A program made the position numbers and the translations under genes. Positions 1-8,750 of a DNA stretch of 64,000 nt are shown piece after piece. Source of the DNA: Blautia luti (GTDB taxonomy: Bacteria; Bacillota; Clostridia; Lachnospirales; Lachnospiraceae); NCBI RefSeq assembly GCF_033096465.1, contig NZ_AP028156.1, forward strand, positions 1,754,501 to 1,818,500, read 5' to 3'. Below the pieces are notes generated by a model. It saw only the letters and a list, made by a program, of their open reading frames with translations. It did no database searches and had not been told where the DNA came from. Position 1 is the first letter of the stretch; each line of letters begins with the position of its first letter.

Positions 1-459
1 AATAGGCTTGTCGGTCTCATAAGGCGCAACCGACATCTCGTAATCGTGCCATTTGTCGCAGCCGCTTTTCGCACGAACAAACGCCTTGTACATCAGCTTC
101 CTCCAGAACGGCTTGTTGCAGTCCACGAATTTCAGCTTGCGGAAGGTCGGCAGGATCAGATTTTCCTCCATCTCTTCAATTTCACGGAATGAAGTAGCGG
201 CTTTGCAGACCACATAATAGCTCAGGATGGCGATGCAGTCGTAGGTGCCGCCTACGCCGTTGTGGAAGTTCTTTTTGCCGCCCAAGTCGGTGCGCCAGTC
301 GGAGAGAAAGACCGCGTACTGCCGCTGCACCTTTTCCCATACTGTCTCCCGCTCTGCTTCCGGATAGTGCAGGGCGATTTTCGCCAGGATTTCTTTCTTG
401 CAAGGCTTTGAATACAGCACATGGCTTTTGCGGTCGAACAGAAGCTCGTTGTCCTTCAT
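1..459 (-). CDS. ATC hydrolase-like protein, partial (C-terminus beyond window)
   Basis: 153 codons are visible from the ATG at 457-459; the gene runs off the left edge of the window. The start follows a strong purine-rich site (AAGGAGGGAGG). The reading frame is open throughout and the protein resembles the L-2-amino-thiazoline-4-carboxylic acid hydrolase family, which opens a thiazoline ring on the way to cysteine. The segment around YYVVCKAATSFREIEEMEE is typical of that family as I recall it. It is the last visible gene of the methyltransferase operon, 51 nt after the methyltransferase that ends at 511. Family assignment is by recognition only; the substrate here is unknown. Confidence 0.72.
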   Translation of the reverse strand, partial: MKDNELLFDRKSHVLYSKPCKKEILAKIALHYPEAERETVWEKVQRQYAVFLSDWRTDLGGKKNFHNGVGGTYDCIAILSYYVVCKAATSFREIEEMEENLILPTFRKLKFVDCNKPFWRKLMYKAFVRAKSGCDKWHDYEMSVAPYETDKPI

Positions 460-510
460 CTAATTGCCTCCCTCCTTGTTCTTTCTTGCGTGCATGAGAC
501 CATCTCAGAT

Positions 511-1194
511 TTAACCCGCTTTTCGGCAGACAAACCATGCCATGCTTTTCAGGTTTCCCATGTCCACATCCGTATACATTCCATCCAGCCGTGCTTTCAG
601 ACTGGAAACCGTCTCATAGGGCGGCGTGAAAAACCCTATCTTTTTATAAACATGCCGGACAAACCAATCCGTCCGCTTATGCTCGCCCTTCACATAAAAG
701 CAGCCGCAGAATGTCCCGCCGGGTCTCAAGACCCGAAAAACCTCCCGATAAGCGGCCTCCTTGTCCGGAAAAGCGTGAAAGCCGTTCAACGACAAAACGA
801 TGTCGAAGGTGTCGTCTGCATAGGAGAGTGCTCCCACATCTCCCTGCCGGAAGGTTACATTTTTCAGGTGCAGGCGGTCAGCCTTTTCCCGTGCCTGCCT
901 CATCATATCGGGCGAATAATCGAGACAGGTAATGTCCGCCTCCGGCATAGTCTGATAAATCGGCATGGTCAAAATCCCTGTTCCCACCGGCACTTCCAGC
1001 AGTTTGCCGGAGAAATGCTCCGGAATACCGGACATTGCCTTTTCCAGATAGGCGTCGTTTTCCACCTTGTTCATTGCCCACACCAAGCGGCACACCGCTT
1101 TCCCGCTCAGAGTAGAGCAGGTGATCATGCCATCATAAAAACTGTTTCCACCCGTCATTCGGTACGCACCGCGAATGGCTTCTTTTCGTTCCAT
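511..1194 (-). CDS. class I SAM-dependent methyltransferase (227 aa)
   Basis: A soluble Rossmann-fold methyltransferase. The SAM-binding motif I is LLEVPVGTG at residues 66-74, followed by the acidic strand-2 region (ADITCLDYSP) and a DIVLSLNGFHAF motif IV region, all in the usual order for UbiE/Methyltransf_11 proteins. An ATG at 1215 is possible, but GGAGGA sits 7 nt before the ATG at 1194, so the shorter start is chosen. It lies fourth in a five-gene operon. The methyl acceptor is unknown. The other two methyltransferases in the operon are clearly different proteins, so this is not a simple duplication. Confidence 0.85.
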   Translation of the reverse strand: MERKEAIRGAYRMTGGNSFYDGMITCSTLSGKAVCRLVWAMNKVENDAYLEKAMSGIPEHFSGKLLEVPVGTGILTMPIYQTMPEADITCLDYSPDMMRQAREKADRLHLKNVTFRQGDVGALSYADDTFDIVLSLNGFHAFPDKEAAYREVFRVLRPGGTFCGCFYVKGEHKRTDWFVRHVYKKIGFFTPPYETVSSLKARLDGMYTDVDMGNLKSMAWFVCRKAG

Positions 1195-1238
1195 GGTTCT
1201 TCCTCCGTGTTTCAATCATCACACGACCGTTTCCAATC

Positions 1239-2144
1239 TCATTTTTTCAAAATGTCCACGATTTTAGCAAAGTCCTCCTTTGCCTCTTTGAAGATCGGCA
1301 GCATACAGTAGCAATGCACCATCTTCGGGCGGGCGGACACCGTATAGAGGACATTTGCCCGTTTGCAGGCTTCCTCAAAGTCCGGCAATGCGCCGTAGAG
1401 CACCTCGTCGGCAGAATAGAAGAAGTGGATATCGCCTACGCCGGTAAAATCTCCCCGGGAGCCGGAGAGCATATAGTCCGGCACATTCTCGCAACCATGC
1501 CGCATGAATTTTTCCACCGTCACCATAAAGGCATAGTCGATGGAAACATCTCTTTCGTTCAATGCCTTCATCCGCGATTTTTCGCCATCGTTCCACGGCA
1601 CTTCGCCGGGAGATACGGCGACGATATGCCGTGGCTGCGGCAGCGGCTCAGGCTGCGCGTTGTTGTGCGCCGCGATCCCCAGGGCCAGCGCACCGCCAGA
1701 GGAAAAACCACAGGTGCTGACATTTCCGCCGCCATACAAGCCGACCATTCTGCGGTAACATTCGTACACCATCGCATAGGTCTCGGTAATACAATGTTCC
1801 ATGCAGAGCGGGTAAAACGGAAACCACACATCACAGCCGGTCTCGCGGCAGAGCTTGCGCATCACAGGCAGGTCGCCCTTATCGGGGCCGATCACCATGC
1901 CACCGCCAAAGAAATAGAGAATCGCGCGCTCGGACGGCTTCGGATGCTCTCGCACGATCAGGCAGGGAAAGCCGTTTACCGCGATCGTTTCATAATATGC
2001 CTTGCGGTCGGTGGGCGTAAAAACGCCACGATGCCGGTTCTGCTTTTCAATTTCCTTTCGCAGTGCATCCTCCGGCAAGGCGAACGCCTTTTTCGCGCCG
2101 GAGAGCTTGTATACGCTGCGTAAGATAGATGCAAAGATACTCAT
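1239..2144 (-). CDS. alpha/beta hydrolase of the HSL/acetyl-esterase type (301 aa)
   Basis: An esterase-like alpha/beta hydrolase. The nucleophile elbow is GFSSGG with Ser148. The oxyanion-hole motif is FFGGG at 78-82, where most HSL-family members have HGGG, so the usual His is replaced by Phe. A likely catalytic Asp lies in the FYSADEVLYG segment and a likely His in MVHCYC near residue 285. The start ATG at 2144 follows GAGGGGGC. It is third in the methyltransferase operon, 12 nt after the preceding gene. It may remove or transfer an acyl group from the same compound that the methyltransferases modify, which is inference from context. Confidence 0.8.
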   Translation of the reverse strand: MSIFASILRSVYKLSGAKKAFALPEDALRKEIEKQNRHRGVFTPTDRKAYYETIAVNGFPCLIVREHPKPSERAILYFFGGGMVIGPDKGDLPVMRKLCRETGCDVWFPFYPLCMEHCITETYAMVYECYRRMVGLYGGGNVSTCGFSSGGALALGIAAHNNAQPEPLPQPRHIVAVSPGEVPWNDGEKSRMKALNERDVSIDYAFMVTVEKFMRHGCENVPDYMLSGSRGDFTGVGDIHFFYSADEVLYGALPDFEEACKRANVLYTVSARPKMVHCYCMLPIFKEAKEDFAKIVDILKK

Positions 2145-2156
2145 GATTTAGCCCCC

Positions 2157-2762
2157 TCATTTCCGCGCCGTGATGCAGAGCCAACTTTTCTTTTTGTGTA
2201 TCTGCACATCGTGAAAGCCTGCCTGCTCCAGATACGCCTTTAATTCAATATCTTTGTAGATGGTCATGCCGCCGATGATCTCCGTCCACTTCTTGTCCTT
2301 GTCTGTATCGCCGTTGCTTTCGTTGCAGATGAGTAATGTCCCGCCGGGCTTCAGCACCCGGTAAACCTCCCGGAAGCACTGCGGCAGATCGGGCCAGAAA
2401 TAGACGGTTTCAAAGGCCGTTACCGCATCGAACCAGTCGCCTGCAAAGATCATATCCGCCACGCTGCCTTGTAGGACGGTGCAGCGACCCTCCGCTATGG
2501 CGGCCTCGTTGACCTTTTTGGATTTCTCCACACTGACGGGGGAATAGTCAATGCCCTTGACAATACCCTCCGGGCATTTTTTCAGAAGTCTCTTGATGTT
2601 CGCCCCTCCGCCGCAGCCGCAGTCCAGCACCTTGGCGTCCGGCGCGGCATTCAGAAATTGAAGCCCCCACCGTGCCACGGGGCTGTGACCGAGATTCATC
2701 ATGACGACCATGAGCTTTCCGCCAAGCCCCACGGGGTTGCGGGTGTTTTCAAAAAATGACAT
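2157..2762 (-). CDS. class I SAM-dependent methyltransferase (201 aa)
   Basis: A second methyltransferase. Motif I is VLDCGCGGGANI near residue 45, and the post-I acidic loop is GIDYSPVSVEKSK. FDAVTAFETVYFWPDL fits motif IV, and LKPGGTLLICNES is the conserved strand-5 turn. The start ATG at 2762 follows GGAGGTGTGAT, and this site overlaps the end of the upstream gene, whose stop lies 1 nt before this start. That spacing implies translational coupling. The acceptor substrate cannot be told from the sequence. Confidence 0.87.
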   Translation of the reverse strand: MSFFENTRNPVGLGGKLMVVMMNLGHSPVARWGLQFLNAAPDAKVLDCGCGGGANIKRLLKKCPEGIVKGIDYSPVSVEKSKKVNEAAIAEGRCTVLQGSVADMIFAGDWFDAVTAFETVYFWPDLPQCFREVYRVLKPGGTLLICNESNGDTDKDKKWTEIIGGMTIYKDIELKAYLEQAGFHDVQIHKKKSWLCITARK

Positions 2763-2763
2763 A

Positions 2764-3378
2764 TCACACCTCCGATTTCACACATTCGGTATAAGTTAAT
2801 GGAAAGGATGCTTTCAGCACGACGCTTTTCCGCACCGTCCAGCCGTTTTGCCGCAGGAAGTGCAGGTATTCCTCGCTCGTCCACTTGCTGTGGAGCGGAA
2901 AGCCCGCCAGCTTCATAAAAAACGCTCTCACCCTGCCGGAAAAAGAGTTTCCCGCATGAGTGAAGGTGGGCGCGATGAGCACGCCGTCCTCTTTCAGCAC
3001 CCGATGAATCTCGGCAAGGGCTTTCTCCGGCTGCGACACGATGTGCAGTGCGTTGGACACGATCACCACATCAAAGGACTTGTCCGCATAGGGCAGGCAG
3101 AACATATCCTGCACGGAAAAGTGCAGCTTTGCAGATTGATTATCCCGCTTCGCCTCGGCAATCATCTCCGGGGAGGCGTCCGTCGCCTCGATGTGTGCCG
3201 CCGCGTTCACGATGTGTTTTGCGATCAATCCCGTGCCGGTAGCAAGCTCCAGCACCGTCTTGGCTTTTACAACCGGCTGGATCAGCGCATACATCTTTTC
3301 ATACGCCGCCCGATCCTTTCGCATAAAGCGGTCGTAACGATCGGCATTTTTGTCCCAGAAGTTCTTGTGTTTTCGCAT
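2764..3378 (-). CDS. class I SAM-dependent methyltransferase (204 aa), first gene of operon
   Basis: A third methyltransferase, starting with a HKNFWDKNADRYDRFM segment typical of UbiE/Methyltransf_25 proteins. Motif I is VLELATGTGLIA, motif IV is SFDVVIVSNALHIV and the strand-5 turn is LKEDGVLIAP. A longer reading to 3408 exists, but GGAGGG lies 9 nt before the ATG at 3378, so that start is preferred. It is the first gene after the paired palindromes at 3398-3413 and 3434-3449, which probably control the whole operon down to position 1. Confidence 0.87.
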   Translation of the reverse strand: MRKHKNFWDKNADRYDRFMRKDRAAYEKMYALIQPVVKAKTVLELATGTGLIAKHIVNAAAHIEATDASPEMIAEAKRDNQSAKLHFSVQDMFCLPYADKSFDVVIVSNALHIVSQPEKALAEIHRVLKEDGVLIAPTFTHAGNSFSGRVRAFFMKLAGFPLHSKWTSEEYLHFLRQNGWTVRKSVVLKASFPLTYTECVKSEV

Positions 3379-3397
3379 CGCTGTCATCCCTCCAGTC

Positions 3398-3449
3398 GTT
3401 AGATGCACCTAACCTATGTGTACACGTCTTTCGGTTAGGTGTAGCTAAC
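3398..3449. promoter_or_regulatory. paired palindromic operators GTTAG-N6-CTAAC
   Basis: Two palindromes, 3398-3413 and 3434-3449, each exactly GTTAG-N6-CTAAC, have centres 36 bp apart. They fill the space between the tetR-like gene and the methyltransferase operon. The same palindrome occurs at 11590-11605 and 59547-59562 in front of the two ECF operons. A dimeric repressor site is the simplest reading, and the neighbouring TetR-family protein is the obvious candidate. I see no convincing sigma-A boxes here. Confidence 0.7.
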
Positions 3450-3461
3450 TATCGTGTCTTG

Positions 3462-3482
3462 GAAAAGCCGCATCTCTGCGGC
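3462..3482 (-). terminator. intrinsic terminator after the tetR-like gene
   Basis: GCCGCA (3467-3472) pairs with TGCGGC (3477-3482) around a 4-nt loop. On the minus strand the stem is followed by TTTTCC. It lies directly after the stop codon of the regulator at 3490 and separates it from the methyltransferase operon. Confidence 0.6.
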
Positions 3483-3489
3483 CTTCCGC

Positions 3490-4113
3490 TTATTTAAATA
3501 ACTCCCTGCAAGCGCCGTACACTAACGTTTCCAGCACCTGCGGGTACAGTCCTCCTATTTGCTCCTTGTGTGAGACGGTCAGAATCAGTCCGCGCACTGT
3601 GGCGGCAGCCAAGGGTGCACCGTGTTTTGGCACAAGGTCGTGCTTCTCCAACAGCTGACGGATGTGCGTCTCGCCGTCGTGGTAATGGATGCTTTTCACA
3701 TCCTCCGGCAGCCTTTCCAAAAGCAGCTTCGCATCGTTTTCGATGAAAATCATATCACCGGTATCGGACAGCCGCTGACAAACGGCAAGAACAGCCTTTG
3801 CCGCACGTTCCGACGGCGGCAAGCCGTCAGATTCACGCAGCGCGCGGTCAGCCACTCCGTAAAGCTCGGAGTGAATGTTCTCCAAAACCGCGAAGAAAAG
3901 CATTTCCTTGGATTCGTAGAATTTATAGAACGAGCCCTTCGCAATGCCGACCGCCTTCGTCAGCTGATCCACGGAGGTTTTTTTCATCCCCAGCGTGACG
4001 GCGCAGCGCCTCGTTTCCTTCAGCAACGCCTTGCGGAGCTGCTCAGTCTCGTAATCGGTAAAAGCCAATCCCACGTCCCCCCTAAACATGACCACTTTGG
4101 TTCTTTTGGTCAT
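3490..4113 (-). CDS. TetR/AcrR-family transcriptional regulator (207 aa)
   Basis: The N-terminal helix-turn-helix is clear: VDQLTKAVGIAKGSFYKFYE followed by SKEMLFFAVLE, the hallmark of the TetR family. The C-terminal helical ligand domain is unassigned. The reading frame extends to 4170, but the extra residues do not look like family sequence. ATG at 4113 is used, although its ribosome site is weak (AGAAAGAAG) and ATG at 4089 is also possible. It is divergent from nothing: it sits directly upstream of, and in the same direction as, the methyltransferase operon, with two palindromes between. It probably represses that operon and perhaps the two ECF operons that carry the same palindrome. Confidence 0.85.
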   Translation of the reverse strand: MTKRTKVVMFRGDVGLAFTDYETEQLRKALLKETRRCAVTLGMKKTSVDQLTKAVGIAKGSFYKFYESKEMLFFAVLENIHSELYGVADRALRESDGLPPSERAAKAVLAVCQRLSDTGDMIFIENDAKLLLERLPEDVKSIHYHDGETHIRQLLEKHDLVPKHGAPLAAATVRGLILTVSHKEQIGGLYPQVLETLVYGACRELFK

Positions 4114-4253
4114 ATTATACCGTGCTTCTTTCTGGTTTGCAAGAGGTGCTGAGAAAAAAACGCTAATCAAAAGGAGTGCAGTGTTTCAGAAAGAGACGCT
4201 GGAATTCCGGTAACCGGTAATCGCTGTTGCCGCGGTAAAAGAAACTATATCGT

Positions 4254-4305
4254 AAAAGGGCATCAGAGCGAAGCATTCAAATGCTGCGTTCTGATACCCT
4301 TTTTG
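4254..4305. terminator. long stem-loop with T-run (bidirectional terminator candidate)
   Basis: AAAAGGGCATCAGAGCG (4254-4270) pairs imperfectly with 4287-4305, with a further inner CATT/AATG pairing. The plus strand reads CCCTTTTTG after the stem and the minus strand reads CCCTTTTAC. It lies upstream of the tetR-like gene and would block minus-strand read-through from the esterase remnant. Confidence 0.55.
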
Positions 4306-4427
4306 TTTCATATTGCACGGATGGATTGATTACAAAAAAAAGCAGGAATTAACACAACATGAACGACATATGATATCTGCAATAATCTTCCTGTGGAACG
4401 ATCTGCACAACGCTCGACGACATGGCC

Positions 4428-4473
4428 CATGTATAGAGACGGCGACTCGTATGAGCCACCGTCTTTATACATG
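4428..4473. other. inverted repeat after the esterase remnant
   Basis: CATGTATAGAGACGG (4428-4442) pairs with CCGTCTTTATACATG (4459-4473) with one mismatch and a small inner ACTC/GAGT stem. No T-run follows on either strand. It sits 15 nt past the stop codon of the remnant at 4488. It could be a rho-independent terminator without a U-tract or the end of a lost element. Confidence 0.45.
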
Positions 4474-4487
4474 ATTACCGCTCAGGG

Positions 4488-4675
4488 TCATTCCAGTTCT
4501 TTGCAGACTTCTTCCAAAAACCTCATGCTGTAAGAAATCCTCTGCATATCAAAACCGTAAAAGCGAAGGTCTTCGCCTTCCAATGCACTTTCATTGTACT
4601 GGCGCATATAGGAGATAAGTTCTGCCATCTCTTCCGTTCTATAAATGGAAAATCCAATCGCTGCGGCTGCTTCCT
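4488..4675 (-). pseudogene. C-terminal-lacking fragment of an erythromycin-esterase-like protein
   Basis: On the minus strand one frame reads AAAIGFSIYRTEEMAELISY then LRFYGFDMQRISYSMRFLEE and ends at a TGA at 4488-4490. The RTEEMAELISYMRQYN and RFYGFDMQ segments resemble erythromycin-esterase (EreA/succinoglycan-type) proteins. Only about 60 residues remain, an in-frame stop lies directly upstream, and no start or ribosome site is present. I therefore call it a remnant. Around it, 4676-4873 holds an inverted repeat (AAGCCGCCGT at 4692-4701 with ACGGCGGC at 4743-4750) and no gene that I can support. Confidence 0.55.
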
Positions 4676-4873
4676 ATGCTGTCCCCTCCTAAAGCCGCCG
4701 TGTCAGCGTGTAGTCGTCACTCCTTTGTCGAGGGTATAAGGAACGGCGGCCTTGATGTTACTCAAAACCGCCGCAGTCCTTGAAAATCCATTATGGGCGC
4801 ACGAAGCTGCCTGCCCTGTAACGGTTTTTTTCTTTCCCCGTCTTGCGGGGCAGGATCGCTTGTCTTATTTGGT

Positions 4874-5245
4874 TTAGGTTTGTTCCTGTTCGGCTGCCTC
4901 TTTCAGCCGTGAAAAGCTCTCATCGCTGATGATGTGTTCAATCCGGCAGGCGTCAGTCTCCGCAGTCCTGGGGTCAACGCCTGCGGTGATAAGCTGCTCG
5001 GTAAAGAAGCAGTGTCGCTCGAAGATTTTTTCGGCAACCTCGCGGCCTACATCGGTCAGATGGAGAAAGTGATCTTCGTCCATAGTGAGAAAGCCGCCGT
5101 CCCGCAAGGTAGCCACTGCATGGCACACGCTGGGTTTTGACACCTCCATATGCCGGGCTACATCTACGGAGCGCACCATACCGAGTTTCTTTTGGAGAAC
5201 AAGGATGGTTTCCAGGTAGTCCTCCCCGGACGCATGAAGTTTCAT
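4874..5245 (-). CDS. DtxR/MntR-family metal-dependent regulator (123 aa)
   Basis: A short DtxR-type protein with an N-terminal winged helix (VARHMEVSKPSVCHAVATL) and a metal-binding dimerisation domain; it has no SH3-like third domain. Predicted ligands by alignment to the family are Asp9 and Glu12 in EDYLE, His78, and Cys100, Glu103 and His104 in ACRIEH. Asp9 matches MntR, while Cys100 matches the iron-type DtxR position, giving a mixed site. It is the last gene of cluster A, 11 nt after the ABC protein that ends at 5257. It probably senses the metal the cluster imports. Confidence 0.87.
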   Translation of the reverse strand: MKLHASGEDYLETILVLQKKLGMVRSVDVARHMEVSKPSVCHAVATLRDGGFLTMDEDHFLHLTDVGREVAEKIFERHCFFTEQLITAGVDPRTAETDACRIEHIISDESFSRLKEAAEQEQT

Positions 5246-5256
5246 CTGAACCTCCT

Positions 5257-6993
5257 TTACTGAGCCAGCTTCCAGCCGATGGCCTCCTGTCTGGCCGATA
5301 CAAAATCGGCATACAGGCCCTTTTGCTGGATCAGCTCCGCATGAGTGCCGCGCTGGACGATATGAGCGTTGTCCAGTACAAGGATCTGATCGGCGTTGCG
5401 GACGGTTTTCAGCCGGTGGGCAATCATGATGATGGTCTTGTCATGGGTCAATGCCTCGATAGCTCGCTGCAATTCATCCTCATTCTCTGGGTCAACGCTG
5501 CTTGTTGCCTCGTCCAAAATGATGATAGGTGCGTCCTTCAGCATGGCGCGGGCGATAGAAATCCGCTGTTTCTCGCCTCCGGACAAAGTGCCGCCGCCCT
5601 CGCCAATCACGGTGTCATAGCCATCCGGTAGGGCAGAAATAAAGTCATGACAGCAAGCCTTTTTCGCCGCTTCAACCACCTGCTCATGGGTGGCGTCTGG
5701 GCAGCCAAACTTGATATTGTTCTCAATCGTATCTGCAAAGAGGTATACGCTCTGGAACACCATCGAGATATTCTTCATCAGGCTGTCCAGCTTGAAATCC
5801 CGTATATCCGTACCGCCAATGGTAATCTTCCCAGCGTTCACATCCCAAAAACGGGCAATCAGGTTGCACATCGTTGTCTTACCTGCCCCGGAAGGGCCGA
5901 CAATGGCCGTAGTTGTTTTTTCGGGAATGGTGAAGCTGACCTGATCCAATATCTTGCGGTCAGCGTAGGAAAAATCCACCTTGTCAAACACGATCTCGCT
6001 GGACTTCGGCGTAATGTCAGCGCCTTTTTCGTCCATCGCCGGCGTGTCATCAATAGAGTTTGCCGTATCCATCGAGGCCGCCAGCATTTGCAGCAGAGAG
6101 GCCATATTCCCGGCGTTCTCCAAATCGTTGAACACCATGAAAGAAGCAATCACCAAAATCAGGCCGTAGGCCAGCGGCAAGGAGCCGTCCAGCCAGAACC
6201 AGACTGAGGCCAAAAGTAGCAGGGCGCTGAACACCCGAATAACGGCCTGTTTGATAGCGTCATAGGGAACGCTGGCCTTTGTCAATTTCAGGTTATCCCG
6301 GCAGCTCGCCTTAATTGCACTGCCGATAGACTGCGTGCTGTCCCGTTCCAGTCCAAATGCTTTGACAATCCCCATACCCTGAATGTACTCCAATACGGAC
6401 TCCACAAGGGACTCCTGTGTGTGCTGGCGTACCCCGCTGAGCGCGGCAGATTTGCGAAGCGCCAGTTCCGCCGCCGCAAGGTAAATCAGGACACCGGCAG
6501 CGGCTACAAGCCCAATCCGCCAGTCGAATATCAGCAGGACGATGACAAGGGCAACCGAGTTAAAAAATCCGCCCAGCACCGACACCAGGACACGGGCTGC
6601 CGAGTTCTCCACATCGCCCAAAGTCGTTGTGACAATGGCGGTAATGTTCCCGATACTATTCTTGTTGAAGTATCCCATCGGGATATAGCGCAGCCGATCT
6701 CCGATGTGGATACGCTTTTCCGCTACCATGCAATAGCCGGTTTCTGTCTGCTCCATCGTGGAGAAATAGGTCGTAATGATACGCCCAAGAAGGGAAACGG
6801 CCATAATCCCCAGCGAAAGCCAGATAAACTTTCCGTTCCGGTCGTCAGATACCAGCGCGCCGATCACCACAAAGAGGGCGGCAAACTGCATGGCTGAAAA
6901 CAGCCCGGACAGGAATGAAAATAACAGGGATTTTTTCAGAAGTCCCTTTTTACTGCCTGCAAAAGCAAAAATTTTTTTCAATGTTCCATACAT
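5257..6993 (-). CDS. ABC exporter-fold half-transporter, YbtQ/IrtB-like (578 aa)
   Basis: Six membrane helices in the first 300 residues are followed by one nucleotide-binding domain with Walker A GPSGAGKTT, signature LSGGEKQR and Walker B IIILDEATSSVD. The frame extends to 7044, but the ATG at 6993 has AGGGGG upstream and lies 14 nt after the preceding ABC gene, and the paralogue at 53181 starts identically. With its neighbour it should form a heterodimer. In siderophore systems (YbtPQ, IrtAB, equibactin) exporter-fold pairs of this type import metal chelates, and the ECF genes alongside support that here. It is about 95% identical by eye to 53181-54917. Confidence 0.88.
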   Translation of the reverse strand: MYGTLKKIFAFAGSKKGLLKKSLLFSFLSGLFSAMQFAALFVVIGALVSDDRNGKFIWLSLGIMAVSLLGRIITTYFSTMEQTETGYCMVAEKRIHIGDRLRYIPMGYFNKNSIGNITAIVTTTLGDVENSAARVLVSVLGGFFNSVALVIVLLIFDWRIGLVAAAGVLIYLAAAELALRKSAALSGVRQHTQESLVESVLEYIQGMGIVKAFGLERDSTQSIGSAIKASCRDNLKLTKASVPYDAIKQAVIRVFSALLLLASVWFWLDGSLPLAYGLILVIASFMVFNDLENAGNMASLLQMLAASMDTANSIDDTPAMDEKGADITPKSSEIVFDKVDFSYADRKILDQVSFTIPEKTTTAIVGPSGAGKTTMCNLIARFWDVNAGKITIGGTDIRDFKLDSLMKNISMVFQSVYLFADTIENNIKFGCPDATHEQVVEAAKKACCHDFISALPDGYDTVIGEGGGTLSGGEKQRISIARAMLKDAPIIILDEATSSVDPENEDELQRAIEALTHDKTIIMIAHRLKTVRNADQILVLDNAHIVQRGTHAELIQQKGLYADFVSARQEAIGWKLAQ

Positions 6994-8750
6994 CTGACAA
7001 CACCCCCTTACATCTGGTCTTTCGCACCGATATGCGCCTGCCACATATCCCGGTAGAGAGGGCAGGTTTCCAGCAGCTTCTCATGCGTACCCTGTGCGTG
7101 GATGGTTCCATCCTTCACCACAACAATGTTGTCCGCGCCAACAATGGTAGACAGCCGGTGTGCGATCACAATCAGGGTCTTGCCGACAGTCAAAGCGGAA
7201 ATGGCTTTCTGTACCAGCGCCTCATTTTCGGGGTCGATGTAGGCTGTTGCCTCGTCCAAAATGACAACCGGCGCATTTTTCAGCATGGCGCGGGCGATGG
7301 CGATCCGCTGGCGCTCCCCGCCAGAAAGGTGGGAACCGGCGCTGCCGACAACCGTATCATAGCCATTGTCCAGCTTGCGGATAAAGGCGTCGCAGCCGCT
7401 TTGTTTGGCGGCCTGTTCCACCTCTGCGTCCGTAGCATCGGGCCTTCCCATGCGAATATTCTCCCGGATACTGCGGTTAAACAGGTAATTGTCCTGGGAC
7501 ACATAGGAAATCTGATCTGCAATTTCAGACAGCGGTATATCCTTCAGCTCATGGCCGCCGAGGGTAATGCTACCGGATGTAACATCCCAATACCCGGCAA
7601 TCAGCTTCGCCACCGTAGACTTGCCGGAGCCGGACGGACCTACAAGGGCGGTCATGGTTCCGGGGTGGATGGTGAGATTCACATCATGCAAAACCTCTGT
7701 TGTCCCGTCATAGGAAAACGACACAGACCTAAGAGAAATGCCGGTATCTTCCAGCTTGATCGGCGTTTCTTTATGGTTCAGTTCTTCGGCGTTCAGAAGC
7801 TGGCTGATTTCTTCCACATTTGTCCCCAGTACGGCCAAATCGTCCGTAAAGGTAAAGGCCGCAATAATCGGCCCGATCAGCCCCAGCGAGAAAATCACAA
7901 TGGACAGGAAGGTGGAAAGCTCCAGACTGCCGGAGAGCCAGAACGCGAAGCCGCAGGGCAGCACGCAAATCAGCACTGAGGGCAGGATGGCGTTGTAGGC
8001 GCTCATGGTTTTCTGGTTTTCCCGCATCCAGTCCACATAGTAGTTGGCGTTATAATTCACCGAGTCAGAATATTTTTTGTAGGAACCGGCGGATTGGCTG
8101 AACGCTTTCACCACCTCAATGCCTCCGATATATTCCACGATGGCGTCTGCCATCTGCTTGCCCGCCTTGACTGCGCCCTCCCACTTGACGGGATAGTTTT
8201 TCATACCGGCGGACATAACCGCAAGGCCCACCACGAGAGTGACAAGGGACAAAAGCGCCATACGCCAGTCCAGAATAAGCAGGTACACGACAATCACAAT
8301 GGGAACCAGCACATTTGCGGTCATTTCCGGGATCAGGTGTGCAAAGGTCGGCTCCATTCCCTCCACCCGGTCAACAATCGTCGTTTTATACTGTCCAGAG
8401 GGCGTATCCAAAATCGTTCCCATTGGCACACGGGCAAGTTTCTCGGTAATGTTCTCCCGCAGATCGCGCAGCGTGTAATAGGTTGCTGTGTGGGAAATCG
8501 TTGTAGAAAGACAGGAAAACAGCACCTTCCCAAAGTAGCCGCACAGTGCAATAATACCAGCGGTCACATAGCGGGAAAAATTCTGTTCCCCAGACAACAT
8601 CATTGTGACAATATGCGCCACGCAGAAATAGGGCACCATCTGGCAGGCCACGCCTAATACCGCAAGAATAATACTGCCGATGAATTTTCCATGATAAGGT
8701 TTGCCCCATCCCCATAAGACGCCTATGGGTGACTCCTTCTTTTCTTCTTT
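5257..8750. repeat. paralogous segment A (copy of 53181-56677)
   Basis: The two ABC genes here and those at 53181-56677 are near identical: about 30 differing residues per 580, judged by eye. Adjacent genes of the same two operons are far more divergent. Similarity drops at the start codon of the 7008-8753 gene and just after the stop at 5257. Confidence 0.8.

Noticed and set aside
421..2123. Long plus-strand open frames over the methyltransferase operon (421-1311, 1314-2123)
   Set aside because: They lie opposite genes with clear motifs, lack ribosome sites and have no recognisable domains. They are shadows of GC-rich coding sequence.
4828..4855. CCCCG/CGGGG hairpin as terminator of cluster A
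   Set aside because: On the minus strand the stem is followed by A-rich, not T-rich, sequence.
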